A DNA stretch of 64,000 nucleotides. Origin: Vicugna pacos. Taxonomy: Eukaryota > Chordata > Mammalia > Artiodactyla > Camelidae. Where the stretch lies: assembly GCF_048564905.1 (NCBI RefSeq), contig NC_133002.1, positions 28,634,501 through 28,698,500 on the forward strand, read 5' to 3'. A program made the position numbers and the translations under genes. The notes below the pieces were generated by a model. It saw only the letters and a list, made by a program, of their open reading frames with translations, had not been told where the DNA came from and did no database searches. Of the stretch, positions 25,601-39,500 are shown piece after piece. Every line of letters begins with the position of its first letter. Within the stretch, counting starts at the first letter, position 1.

Positions 25601-26900
25601 AGCATGTGTGAAAGTAGTACTTCACCTAGCTTGTTGGGAACACAAAGTTTCTCTTCAGTGGTAAAATCCACCCCGTATATATATAAGGGTGGTACAAGCT
25701 CCAAGTCGGTTTTACAGTGAAAGGTGCACGAACTTCAAACGGGCACTAGGAAAAACACTGAGAAATAAGTGAAAGCATTTCTCCTGCTGCCCGTTCCATT
25801 TGTGCTAGATGAACAAACGTCTCTCCACATGCCCACTTCTGAGAATTTAGCGAGTGTGAAAGCCGTTCTTCACCTAGAATTTTGGGAACACAAAGTTTCT
25901 CTTCCGTTGCAAACTCCACACCATTCATATATAAGGGAAGGAACAAGCTCCAAATCTGTTTACAGTGAAAATTGCAGGAACTTCAAAACGTAACCAGGAA
26001 ACACACTGAGAAACCACAGTAAGTGTTTCTTTTGCAACCCGTTCCCTTTATGCTAGATGAAAGAACGTCTCTCCACATGCTCAGTTCTGAGAGTTAAGCG
26101 TGTGTGAAAGCCATCCTTCACCTAGTTTGTAGGGCAAACAAAGTTTCTATACAGTTGCAAACTCCACTACATACATATATATGGGGCGGTACAAACTCCA
26201 ACTCGGTTTTACAGTAAAAACTGCAGGAACTTCAATCCGACACTAGGAAACACACTGAGAAACCAGATTAAGAGTTTCCCTGCCTCCCGTTCCTTTTGTG
26301 TTTGATGAACGAACGTCTCTCCACATGCTCAATTGTGAGAGTTAAATGTGTGTGAAATCCGTCTTTCAACAAGATTGTTGGGAACACAAATTTTCTCTTT
26401 AGTTGCAAACGCAACTTCACATGCATATTTGGGATGGTACAAGCTCCAATCGTTTTACAGTGAAAACTGAAGTAACTTCAAACTGGAACTAGGAAACACA
26501 CTGAGAAACCAGAGTAATTGTTACTCCTGCAACCCATTCCCGTTATGCTGGATGAACGAATGTCTCTCCACATGCTCTTTTCTTAGAGTTAAGTGTGTGT
26601 GAAAGCAATACTTCACAAAGATTTTTGGGAACATAAAGTTTCTCTTCGTTGAAAACCCCACTCTATAAGTACATACGTGGATGTACAAGCTCCAACACAG
26701 TTTACACTGAAAATTGCAGGAACTTCAAGCCGGCACTAGGAAACATACTTAGAAACCAGAGTAAGTGTTTCTCCTGCCACCTGTTCCATTTGCACTAGAT
26801 GAATGAACGTCTCTCCACATGCTGAGTTCTGAGAATTAAGTGTGTGTGAAAACCGCCCTTCACCTAGCTTGTTGGGAACACAAAGTTTCTCTTCAGTTGC
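25600..26900 (+). repeat. Strongly diverged monomer island
   Basis: These five or so units remain in phase and orientation but differ from consensus far more than their neighbours. The AT tract is broken ('acatgcatatttggg' near 26430, 'ataagtacatacgtgg' near 26667), and landmarks are altered ('gaaagcaatacttcac', 'acaagattgttggg', 'cttcaaactggaactagg'). I saw no close relative elsewhere in the window. Such units are expected where homogenisation has not reached, so this may be an old remnant between recent duplications. Confidence 0.75.
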
Positions 26901-27326
26901 AAACTACATTCGATACATATATATGGGGTGGGACAAGCTCTAAGTCGGTTTTACAGTGAAAACTGCAGGATCTTCAAACCAGCACTAGGAAACACACTGA
27001 GAAACCAGAGTGAGTGTTTCTCATGCAACCCATTCTATTTGTGCCAGAAGAACGAACATTCTACACATGCTCCATTCTGAGAGAAAAGCGTTTGTGAAAG
27101 CCTTCTTTCACCTAGCTTGTTGGGAACACAAAATTTCTCTTCAGTTGCAAACTCAACTCCATATATATATATGGGGTGGTACATGCTCCAAGTCGGTTTT
27201 ACAATGAAATATACAGGAACTTCAAACCGGCATTAGGAATCACACTCAGAAACTTGAGTGATTGTTTCCCCTGCAACAAGTTCACCTTGTGCTAGATGAA
27301 ACAACGTCTCTCCACATGTTCATTTC

Positions 27327-30300
27327 AAGACTTAACCGTGAGTGAAAGTCTTCGTTCACCTAGCATGTTTGGAACACAAAGATATTCTTCAGTTGGAAAC
27401 TCCACTTCATACATATATATGGGGAGGTACAAGCTCCGAATAGTTTTTACAGTGCAAACTGCAGAAATTTCTAAGCCGCATTAGGAAACACACTGAGATC
27501 GCAGAGTGAATGTTTCTCCTGCAAGCCATTCTCTTTGTGCTAGATGAACGAACGTCTCTCCACATGCTCAATTCTGAGAGTTAAGCATGTGTGAAACCCT
27601 TCCTTCACCTAGCTTGTTGGGAACAAAATCTCTCTATTTAGTTGCAAAATCCATTCCATACATATATATTGGGAGGTAAAAGTTCCAAGTCGATTTGACA
27701 GTGAAAACTGCAGGAACTTCAAACCGGCACTAGGAAACAAACTGAAAAAACAGAGTGAGTGTTTCTCCTGCAAACCGTTCCCTTTGTGCTAAATGAACGA
27801 ACGTCTCAGCACATGCTGAGTTCTGAGAATTAAGCGTGTGTGAAAGCTGCCCTTCACATAGCTTGTTGGGAACACAAAGTTTCTCTTCAGTTGCAAACTC
27901 CATTCCATACATATATATGGGGAGGGACAAGCTCTAAGTCGGTTTTACAGTGAAAACTGAAGGAACTTCAAACCGGCACTAGGAAACACACTGAGAAACC
28001 AGAGTGAGTGTTTATCCTGCAAACCATTCTCTTTGTGCCAGAAGAAAGAACGTACTCCACATGCTCCATTCTGAGAGAAAAGCGTTTGTGAAAGCCGTCC
28101 TTCACATAGCTTGTTGGGAACAAAAAATTTCTCTTCAGTTGCAAATTCAACTCCATATATATATATGGGGTGGTACATGCTCCAATTCGGTTTTACAGTG
28201 AAAAATGCAGGAACTTCAAACCGGCACTAGGAATCACACTCAGAAACCTGAGTGATTGTTTCCCTTGCAACAAGTTCCCCTTGTGCTAGATGAAACAACG
28301 TCTCTCCACATGCTCATTTCAGAGACTTAACCGTGAGTGAAAGCCTTCGTTCACCTTGAATGTTTGGAACACAAAGATATTCTTCAGTTGGAAACTCCAC
28401 TCCATACATATATAGGGGAAGGTACAAGCTCCAAATAGTTTTTACAGTGCAAACTGCAGAAACTTCCATGCCGCATTAGGAAACACACTGAGATCCCAGA
28501 GTGAATGTTTCTCCTGCAACCCGTTCCGTTTCTGCTAGATGAACGAACGTCTCTCCAAACACTCACTTCTCATAGCTAAGCTTGTGTGAAAGCCTTACTT
28601 CACATTGATTGTTGGGAACACAAAGTTTCTCTTCAGTTGCAAACTCCACTCCATGTATATATGGGGAGGGACAAGCTCCAAGTCGGTTTTACAATGAAAA
28701 CTGCAGGAACTTCAAACCGGCCATAGGAAACAAACTGAGAAACAGAGTGAGTGTTTCTCCTATAACTCGTTCCCTTTGTGCTAGATGAACCAACGTCTCT
28801 CAACACGCTCAGTTCTGAGAGTTAAATGAGTGTGAGAGCCGTCCTTCACATTGCTTCTTTTGTACAAAAAGTTTCTCTTCAGTTGCATACTCCACTCCAT
28901 ACATATATATGGGGAGGTACAATCTCAAAGTTGGATTTACAGTGAAAACTACAGGAACTTCAAAACGGCACTAGGAAACACACTGAGAAAACAGAATGAG
29001 TGTTTCCCCTGCAACCAGTTCCCCTTTTGCTTGATGAAATAAAGTCTCTCCACATGCTCAATTCATAGAATTAAGCGTGTGTGAAAGCCTCCCTTCACCT
29101 AGCTTGTTGGGAACACAAAGCTATACTTCAGTTGAAATCTCCACTCCATACATATATATGGGGAGGAACTAGCTCCAACTAGGTTTTACATTGAAACCTG
29201 CAGAATTTTCTAAGCCGTATTAGGAAACACACTGAGATCCCAGAGTGAATGTTTCCCCTGCAACCGATTCCCTTTGTGCTAGATGAACGAACGATCTCCA
29301 CATGATCCGTTCTGAAAGAAAAGCGTTTGTGAAAGCCGTCCTTCATATAGCTTGTTGGGAACACAAAGTTTCTCTTCAGTTGACAACTCCACTCCATACA
29401 TATATATGGGTAGTTTCAAGCTCCAAGTCGGTTTTACAGTGAAAACTGCAGGAACTTCAAACAAGCACTAGGAACACACTGAGAACCCAGAGTGAGTTTT
29501 TCTCCTGAAACCCATTCCCTTTCTGCTAGATGAACGAACGTCTCTCCACACGCTCAGTTCTGAAAGTTAAGCATGTGTGAATGCCGTCCTTCACCTAGCT
29601 TTTTGGGAACACAAAGTTTTTGTTCGGTTTTAAACTTCACTCCTTACATATATGTGTGGTGGTACAAGTTCCAAGTCGGTTTGATAGTGAAAACTGCAGG
29701 AACTTCAAACCGGCACTATTAAACACACTGAAAAATCAGAGTGAGTGTTCACCTTGCAACCCGTCCCCTTTGTACTAGATAAACGAACGTCTCTCCACAT
29801 GCTCAGTTCTGAGAGTTAAGCGTGTGTGAAAGCCGTCCTTCACCAAGCTTGTTGGGAACACAAAGTTTCTCTCCAGGTGTATACTCCAATCCATACATAT
29901 ATATGGGGATGTACAAGCTCCAAGCCGTTTTTACAGTGAAAACTGCAGGAACTTCAAAACGGCACTAGGAAACACACAAGAACACAGAGTGTGTGTTTCT
30001 CCTACATCCCGTTCCCTTTTTGCTTGATGAACCAACGTTTCTCCACACGCACTGTTCTGTGAGTTAAACGAGTGTGAAAGACGTCCTTCACCTAGCTTGT
30101 TTTGTATACAAAGTTTCTCTTCAGTTGCATACCCCACTCCATACATATATATGGGGAGGTACAAACTCAAATTCGTATTTACAGTGAAAACTACAGGAAC
30201 TTCAAAACAGCACTAGGAAACACACTGAGAAAAAAGAGTGAGTGTTTCCCCTGCAAACAGTTCCCTTTTGCTTGGTGAAACAAAGTCTCTCCACATGCTC

Positions 30301-33300
30301 AATTCATAGAATTAAGCGTGTGTGAACGCCTCCCTTCAACTAGCTTGTGGGGAACACAAAGGTATACTTCAGTTGCAATATCCACTCCATAAATATATAT
30401 GGGGAGGTACAAGCTCCAACTAGGATTTACTGTGAAAACTGCAGAATATTCAAAGCCGCATTAGGAAACACACTGAGATCCCAGAGTGAATGTTTCCCCT
30501 GCAAACCATTCCCTTTCTGCTAGATGAACGAACGTATCTCCACACGCTCAGATCTGACAGTTAAGTATGTGTGAATGCCGTTCTTCACCTAGCTTTTTGG
30601 GAACACAAAAATTTTTTGTTCGGTTTTAAACTCCACTGCATACATATATGTGGGGAGGTACAAGCTCCAAGGCGGTTTTACAGTGAATTCTGCAGGAACT
30701 TCAAACCGGTACTATTTAACACACTGAAAAACCAGAGTGAGTGTTTCCCCTGCATCCCGTTACCTTTCTGCTAGATGAAGGAACGTCTCTCCACATGCTC
30801 AGTTCTGGGTGTCAATCGTGTGTGAAAGCCGTCCTTCACCTAGCTAGTTGGGAACACAAAGTTTCTCTTCAGTTGCAGTCTCCACTGCATACATATATAT
30901 GGGGAGGAACAAGCTCCAACTAGGATTTACAGTGAAACCTGCAGAATTTTCTAAGCCGCAAGGAAACACACTGAGATCCCAGAGTGAATGTTTCCCCTTC
31001 AACACATTCCCTTTGTGCTAGATGAACGAAAGTTCTCCACATGATCCGTTCTGAGAGAAAAGCGTTTGTGAAAGCCGTCCTTCATGTAGCTTGTTGGGAA
31101 CACAAAGTTTCTCTTCAGTTGATAACTCCACTCCATACATATATATGGGTAGGTTCAAGCTCCAAGTCGGTTTTACAGTGAAAACTGCAGGAACTTCAAA
31201 CCGGCCCTAGGAAACACACTGAGAAACCAGAGAGAGTGTTTCTCCTACAACCCGCTATCTTAGTGCTAGATGAATGAACGTCTCTCCACATGCTCAGTTC
31301 TGAGAGGTAAGCGTGTTTGAAATCCGTCCTTCACCTAGCTTGTTGGGAACAAATGTTTCTCTTCAGTTGCAAACTCCACTCCATACATATATATGTGGAG
31401 GGACAAGCTCCAAGTCGGGTTTACAGTGAAAATTGCAGGAACTTCTAACCGGCACTAGGAAACACACTGAGAAACCAGAGTGAGTGTTTCTCCTGCAACC
31501 AGTTCATTTTCTGCTAGATGAATGAACGGCTCACCATACGCTATGTTCTGAGAGACAAGCGTGTGTGAAAGCCGTTCTTCACCTAGCTTGTTGAGAACAT
31601 CAAGTTTCTCTTCAGTTGAAATCTTCACTCCATACATATATATGGGGAGGTATAATGTCCAAGACTGTTCTACAGTGTAAACTGCAGGAACCTCAAACCG
31701 GCACTAGGAAACACACGGAGAAGCCAGAGTGAGTGTTTCGCCTGTAACCCATTCTGTTTGTGCTAGATGAACGAATGTCTCTCAACATCCTCAGTTCTGA
31801 GAGTTAGGCATGTGTGAAAGTCGTCCTTCACCTAGCTTGTTGCGAACACAAAGTTTCTCTTCAGTGGCCAACTTCAATCCATACATATATATGGGGAGGT
31901 TCAAGCTCCAAGTCGGTTTTACAGTGAAAAGAGCAGGAACTTCAAACCGGCACTAGGAAACACACTTAGGAACCAGAGTGAGTGTTTTGCCTGCAACCAT
32001 TTTCCTTTCTGCTAGATGAACGAACGTCTCTCCACATGCTCAGTTCTGCGATTTAAGCGTGTGTGAAAGCCGTCCTTCACCTAGCTTGTTGGGAACACAA
32101 AGTTTCTCTTCAGTTGCAAACTCCACTCCATACATATATATGGGGAGATACAAGTTCCAAGTCGGTTTTACTGTGAAAATTGCAGGAACTTCAAACCGGC
32201 ACTAGGAAACACACTAAGAAACCTCAGTGAGTGTTTCTCCTGCAACCCGTTCCCTTTGTGCTAGATGAATGGACCTCTCTCTACATGCTCAATTCTGAGT
32301 GTTAAGCATGTGTGAAAGCCTTCCTTCACCTAGCTTGTTGGGAACACAATGTTTCTCTTTAGTTGCAAACTCCATTCCATACATATATATGGGAAGGGAT
32401 AAGCTCTAAGTCGGTTTTACAGTTAAAACTGCTGGAACATCAAACCGGCACTAGGAAACTCACTGAGAAACGAGAGTGAGTGTTTCCCCTGCAACCACTT
32501 CATTTTCTGCTAGATGAACGAACGGCTCACCACACGCTCTGTTCTGAGAGAAAAGCGTGTATGAAAGCCGTTCTTCACTTAGCTTGTTGAGAATATAAAG
32601 TTTCTCTTCAATTGATATCTTCACTCCCTACATATATATGGGGAGGTAAACGGTCCAAGAAGGTTTTACAGTGTAAACTGTAGTAACCTCAAACCGGCAC
32701 TAGGAAACACACGGAGAATCCAGAGTGAGTGTTTCGCCTGTAACCCGTTCCATTTGTGCTAGATGAACGAAAGTCTCTCAACATCGTCAGTTCTGAGAGT
32801 TAGGCATGTGTGAAATCCGTCCTTTACCTAGCTTGTACTGAAAACAAAGTTTCTCTTCAGTGACAAACTCCAGTCCATACTTTATATATGGGGAGGTACA
32901 AACTCCAAGTAGGATTTACAGTGAAAAATGCAGGATCATCTAACCGGCACTAGGTAACACACTGACATCCCAGAGTGACTGTTTCTCCTACAACCCGTTC
33001 CCTTTTTGCTAGATGAACCAACGTCTCTCCACACGCTCTGTTCTGAGAGTTAAACGAGTGTGAATGCCGTCTTTCACCTAGCTTGTTTTGTACACAAAGT
33101 TTCTCTTCAGTTGCATACTCCACTCCATACATATATATGGGGAGGTACAATCTTAAAGTCGGATTTACAGTGAATACTGCAGGAACTTCAAGACGGCACT
33201 AGGAAACACACTGAGAACCCAGAGTGAGTGTTCCTCCTGCAAACCATTCTCTTTGTGTCAGAAGAACGAACGTTCTCCACATGCTCCATTCTGAGAAAAA

Positions 33301-36300
33301 AGCGTTTGTGAAAGCCGTCCTTCACCTAGCTTGTTGAGAACACAAAATTTCTCTTCAGTTGCAAACACATCTCCATATATATATATGGGGAGGTACATGC
33401 TCCAAGTCGGTTTTACAGTGAAAAATGCAGGAACTTCAAACCGGCACAAGGAATCACACTCAGAAAACTGAGTCATTGTTTCCCCTGCAACAAATTCACC
33501 TTGTGCTAGATGAAACAACGTCTCTCCACATGCTCATTTCAGAGACTTAACCGTGAGTGAAAGCCTTCATTTACCTAGCATGTTTGGAAAACAAAGATAT
33601 TCTTCAGTTGGAAACCCCACTCCATACATATATATGGGGAGGTAGAAGCTCCAAAAAGATTTTACAGTGCAAACTGCAGAAACTTCTAAGCCGCATTAGG
33701 AAACACACTGAGATCCCAGAGTGAATGTTTCTCCTGCAACGCGTTCCATTTCTGCTAGATAAACGAACGTCTCTCCACTTGCTCAGTTCTGAGAGTTAAG
33801 CGTGTGTGAAAGCCGTCCTTCACCTAGCTTGCTGGGAACACAAAGTTTTTCTTTCGTTTTAAACTCCACTCCATACATATATGTGGGGAGGTACAAGCTC
33901 CAAGTCGGTTTTACTGTGAATACTGCAGGAACTTCAAACCGGCACTATTAAACACACTGAAAACTAGAGTGAGTGTTTCCCCTGCAACCCGTTCCCTTTG
34001 TGCTAGATGAATGAAAGTCTCTCAACATCCTCAGTTCTGAAATTTATGCATGTGTGAAATCCGTCCTTTACTTAGGTTGTTGGGAACACAAAGTTTCTCT
34101 TCATTTGCAAACCACTCCATACATATATATGGGGAGGTACAAGATCCAAGTCGGTATTACAGTGAAAAATGCAGGAACTTCAAACCGGCACTAGGAAACC
34201 CACTGACAATCCAGAGTGAGTGTTTCTCCTACATCTCGTTCCCTTTGTGCTAGATGAAATAACGTCTCTCCACACGCTTTGTTCTGAGAGTTAAATGAGT
34301 GTGAAAGCCGTCCTTCACCTACCTTATTTTGTACACAAAGTTTCTCTTCAGTTGCAAACTCCACTCCAAACATATATATGGGGAGGTACAATCTCAAATT
34401 CGGATTTACAGTGAATACTGCATGAACTTCAAAACGGCACTAGGAAACACACTGAGAAACCAGAGTGAGTGTTTCTCATGCAACTCATTCTCTTTGTGCC
34501 AGAAGAACGAACATTCTACACATGCTCCATTCTGAGAGTAAAGCGTTTGTTAAAGCCTTCCTTCACCTAGCTTGTTGGGAACACAAAATTTCTCTTCAGT
34601 TCCAAACTCAAGTCCATATATATATATAGGGAGGTACATGCTCCAAATCGGTTTTACAATGAAAAATACAGGAACTTCAAACCTGCACAATGAATCACAA
34701 TCAGATACTTGAGTGATTGTTTACCCTGCAACAAGTTCACCTTGTGCTAGATGAAACAACGTCTCTCCACATGTTCATTTCAAGACTTAACCGTGAGTGA
34801 AAGCCTTCGTTCACCTAGCATGTTTGGAACACAAGATATTCTTCAGTTGGAAACCGCACTCCATACATATATATGGGGAGGTACAAGCTCCGAATACTTT
34901 TTAAAGTGCAAACTGCAGAAACTTCTAAGCCGCATTAGGAAACACACTGAGATCCCAGAGTGAATGTTTCTCCTACAAGCCATTCTCTTTGTGCTAGATG
35001 AACGAACGTCTCTCCACATGCTCAATTCTGAGAGTTAAGCATGTGTGAATCCCTTCCTTCACCTAGCTTGTTGGGAACACAAACTTTCTCTTTAGTTGCA
35101 AACGCCATTCCATACATATATATTGGGAGGTAAAAGTTCCAACTCGGTTTGACAGTGAAAATTGCAGGAACTTCAAACCGGCACTAGGAAAAACACTGAC
35201 AACCCAGAGTGAGTGTTTCTCCTACAAACCGTTCCCTTTGTGCTAGATGAATGAACGTCTCTCCACATGCTCAGTTCTGAGAGGTAAGCGTGTTTGAAAT
35301 CCGCCCTTCACCTAGCTTGTTGGGAACAAAAGTTTCTCTTCAGTTGCAAACTCCACTCCATACAAATATATGGGGAGGGACAAGCTCCAAGTCGGGTTTA
35401 CAGTGAAAACGGCAGGAACTTCAAACCGGCACTAGGAAACACACTGAGAAACCAGAGTGAGTGATTCTCCTGCAACCCAATCCGTTTGTGCTAGATGAAC
35501 GAACGTCTCTACATATGCTCAGTTCTGAGAGATAAACATGTGTCAAAGCCGTCCTTCAACTATCTTGTTGGGAACACAAAGTTTCTCTTCAGTTGCAAAC
35601 TCCAATCCATACGTACATAAGGGAATGTACAAGCTCCAAGTCGGTTTTACTGTGAAAAATGTAGGAACTTCACACCGGCACGAGGAAACACACTGAGAAC
35701 ACAGAGTGTGTGTTTCTCCTACAAACCGTTCCCTTTGTGCTAGATGAATGAACGTCTCTCCACATGCTCAGTTCTGAGAGGTAAGCGTGTTTGAAATCCG
35801 TCCTTCAACTAGCTTGTTGGGAACAAAAGTTTCTCTTCAGTTGCAAACTCCACTCCATACAAATATATGGGGAGGGGCAAGCTCCAAGTCGGGTTTACAG
35901 TGAAAACGGCAGGAACTTCAAACCGGCACTAGGAAACACACTGAGAAACCAGAGTGAGTGTTTCTCCTGCAACCAGTTCATTTTCTGTTAGATGAACGAA
36001 CGTCTCCCCACACGCTCTGTTCTGAGAGACAAGCGTGTGTGAAAGCTGTTCTTCACCTAGCTTGTTGAGAACATAAAGTTTCTCTTCAGTTGAAATCTTC
36101 ACTCAATACATATATATGGGGAGGTATAAGGTCCAAGACGGTTTTACAGTGTAAGCTGCAGGAACCTCAAACCGGCACTAGGAAACACACGGAGAAGCCA
36201 GAGTGAGTGTTTCGCCTGTAACCCGTTCCGTTTGTGCTAGATGAACGAAAGTCCCTCAACTTCCTCAGTTCTGAGATTTAGGCATGTGTGAAAGTCGTCC

Positions 36301-36554
36301 TTCACCTAGCTTGTTGGGAACACAAAGTTTCTCATCAGTTGCAAACTCCACTCCATACTTAATATATGGGGAGGTACAAGCTCCAAGTCGGTTTTACAGT
36401 GAAAACTGCAGGAACTTGGAACCGGCACTAGGAAATACACTGAGAAACCAGAGTGAGTGATTCTCCTGCAACCCAATCCGTTTGTGCTAGATGAACGAAC
36501 GTCTCTACATATGCTCAGTTCTGAGAGATAAACATGTGTGAAAGCCGTCCTTCA
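27327..36554 (+). repeat. Rearranged second copy of 1-15442
   Basis: This 9,228-bp stretch follows 1-15442 in order, with five changes of offset. Offsets are 27,326 (27327-28556), 22,355 (to 29449), 22,603 (29775-33150), 22,605 (to 35462), 22,106 (35463 to about 35660) and 21,112 (to 36554). The steps are -4,971, +248, +2, -499 and -994 bp, that is 20, 1, 0, 2 and 4 monomers. They sum to -6,214, the exact length difference. The right end is abrupt: at 36555 it reads 'ttcacctagc' where the first copy reads 'ttcaactatc'. Confidence 0.9.
29450..29774 (+). repeat. Extra monomer inside the second copy
   Basis: This 325-bp piece replaces 77 bp (7095-7171) of the first copy, a net gain of 248 bp. 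Its left part resembles the unit at about 4345-4560 ('gagtttttctcctgaaaccc', 'ttttgttcggttttaaac'). Its right part resembles the unit near 18250 ('ggcactattaaacac', 'gcaacccgtcc'). It is itself composite. Confidence 0.72.
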
Positions 36555-39500
36555 CCTAGCTTGTTGGGAACACAAAGTTTCTCTTCAGTTGCAAACTCCA
36601 GTCCATTCATATATATGGGTAGGTACCAGCTCCAAGGCCGTTTTACATGAAAACTGCAGGAACTTCAAACCGGCACTAGGAAACACACTGAGAAACCAAT
36701 GTGAATGTTTCGTCTGAAACCCGTTTCTTTGTGCTAGATGAAACAACGTCTCTCCACATGCTCAGTTCTGAGAGTTATGCGTGTGTGAATGCCTTCCTTC
36801 ACCTAGCTTCTTGGGAACAAAAAGTTTCTCTTCAGTTGCAAACTCCACTCCATACATATATATGGGGATGTACAAGTTCCAAGTCAGTTTTACAGTGAAA
36901 GCTGCAGGATCTACAAACCGGCACTGGGAAACATACGGAGAAACTAGAGTCAGTACTTCTCCTGCAAACCGTTCCTTTTGTGCTAGATGAACGAACGACT
37001 CTCCACATGCTCACTTCTGAGTGTTAAGTGTGTGTGAAAGCCGTCCTTCACCAAGCTTGTTTGAAACACAAAGTTTCTCTTCAGTTGCAATCTCCACTCA
37101 ATTCATATATATGGGTAGGTACCAGCTCCAAGGCCGTTTTACAGTGAAAACTGCAGGAACTTCAAACCGGCACTAGGAAACAAACTGAGAAACCAGAGTG
37201 AGTGTTTCGCCTGCAACCCGTTTCATTTTTGCTAGATGAAAGAACGTGTCTCCACATGCTCAGTTCTGAGATTCAAGCATGTGTGAAAGCCGTCCTTCAC
37301 CTAGCATGTTGCGAACAAATATTTCCCCTTCAATTGCAAAATCCAGTCCATATTTATATATGGTGAGGTACGAGCTCCAAGGCGGTTTTACAGTGAAAAC
37401 TGCAGGAATTTCAAACCGACACTAGGAAACACACTGAGAAACAAGTGTGAGTTTTTCGCCTGAAATCCGTTTCCTTTGTGCTAGATGTTCGAACGTCTCT
37501 CCACATGCTCATTTCTGAGATTTAAGCGTGTGTGAAAGACGTCCTTCACCTAGGTTGTTGGGAACACAAAGTTTCTCTTCAGTTGCAAAATCAAGTCCGT
37601 ACATATATATGGGGAGATACCAGTTCCAAGGCGGTTTTACAGTGAAATCTTCAGGAACTACAAACCGGCACTAGGAAACACACTTAGAAACAAGTGTGAA
37701 TGTTTCGTCTAAAACCCATTTCCTTTGTCCTAGATGAATGAACGTCTCTCCACATGCTCATTTCTGAGAGTAAAGCGTGTGTGAAAGCCGTCCTTCACCT
37801 AGCTTTTTGGGAACAAAAAGGTTCTCTTCAGGTGAAAACTTCACTCCATACATATATAAGGGGAGGTAAATGTTCCCAGTCGGTTTCACAGAGAAAACTG
37901 CAGGAACTTCAAACCGGCACTAGGAAACACACTCAGAAACCAGAGATAATGTTGCACACGCAACCCTTTTCCATTGTGCTAGATGAACGAATGTCTCTCC
38001 ACATTCTCAGTTCTGAGAGTTAAGCGTGTTTGAAAGCCGTCATTCACTTAGCTTGTTTGGAAAACAAAGTATCTCTTCAGATGCAAACTCCACTCAATAC
38101 ATATATATGGGGTGGTACAAGCTCCAAGTCGATTTCACAGTGATAACTGCTGGAACTTCAAACCGGCACTAGGAAACACACTGAGAAACCAGTGTGAATG
38201 TTTCGCCTGCAACCCGTTCCCTTTGTGCTAGATGAACGAACGTCTCTCCACATGCTCAGTTCTGAGAGTTAAGCGTGTGTGAATGCCATCCTTCACCAAG
38301 CTTTTTGGGAATACTTAGTTTCTCTTCAGTTGCAAACCAGTAGATACATATATATGGGGAGGTACAAGCTCCAAGTCTGTTTTACATTGAAAACTGCGGG
38401 AACGTCAAACCGGCAGTAGGAAATACACTGAAAACCAGAGTGTTTGTTTCCCCTAAAACACGTTCCCTTTATGCTAGATGAACGAACGTCCCTCCACATG
38501 CTCATTTCTGAAAGTTAAGCGTGTGTGAATGCCGTTCTTCACATAGCTTGTTGGGAACACAATGTTTGTCTTCAGTTGCAAACTCCACTCCATAATTATA
38601 TATATGTTGATGTACAAACTCCTAGTCGGTTTAACAGTGAAAATTGCAGGAATTTCAAACCGGCACTAATAAACACACTCAGAAAACAGAGAGATTGTTT
38701 CGCCTGGAACCCGTTCCCTTTGTGCTAGATGAACGAACGTCTCTCCACATACTCAGTTCTGAGATTTAAGCAAGTGTGAAAGCCGTTCTTCACCTAACTT
38801 GTTGTGAACACAATGTTTCTCTTCAGTTGCCAACTCCACTCCATACATATATATGGGGAGGTACAAGCTCCGATTCGAATTTACAGTGAAAATTGCAGAA
38901 ACTTCAAACCGGCACTAAGAAAAACACTCAGGAACCTGAGTGAAGGTTGCGCCTGCAACCCGTTTCCATTGTGCTAGATGAACGAACGTCTCTCCACATG
39001 CTCAGTTCTGAGAGTTAAGTGTGCGTGAGAAAACCGTCCTTCACCTAGCTTGCTGGGAACACAAAGTTTCTCTTCATTTGTAAACCCCACTCCATACATT
39101 TATAAGGGGAGGTACAAGCTCCAACTCAGTTTTTCATTGAAAGCCTAGGAACTTCAAACCGGCACTGGGAGACACACTGAGAAACCAGAGTGAGTGTTTC
39201 TCCTGCAACCCGTTTCCTTTTTGCTAGATGAACGAACGTCTCTCCACATGCGCAGTTCTGAGAGTTTAGCGTGTGTCAAAGCCGTCCTTCACCTAGCTTG
39301 TTGGGAACACAAAGTTTCTCTTCACTTGCAAATCCACTCCGTACATATATATGGGGAGGTACAAGCTCCAAGTTGGGTTTACAGTGATAACTGCAGGAAC
39401 TTAAAACCGACACTAGGAAAGACACTGAGAAACCAGAGTCAGTGTTTCTCCTATAACCCGTTCCCTTTGTGCTAGATGAACGAAATTCTCTCCAGATTCA

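Noticed and set aside
25375-25704. 109-codon minus-strand frame
   Set aside because: It is two satellite units read through chance loss of stops in the diverged part of the array, with low-complexity similarity only to other such frames.
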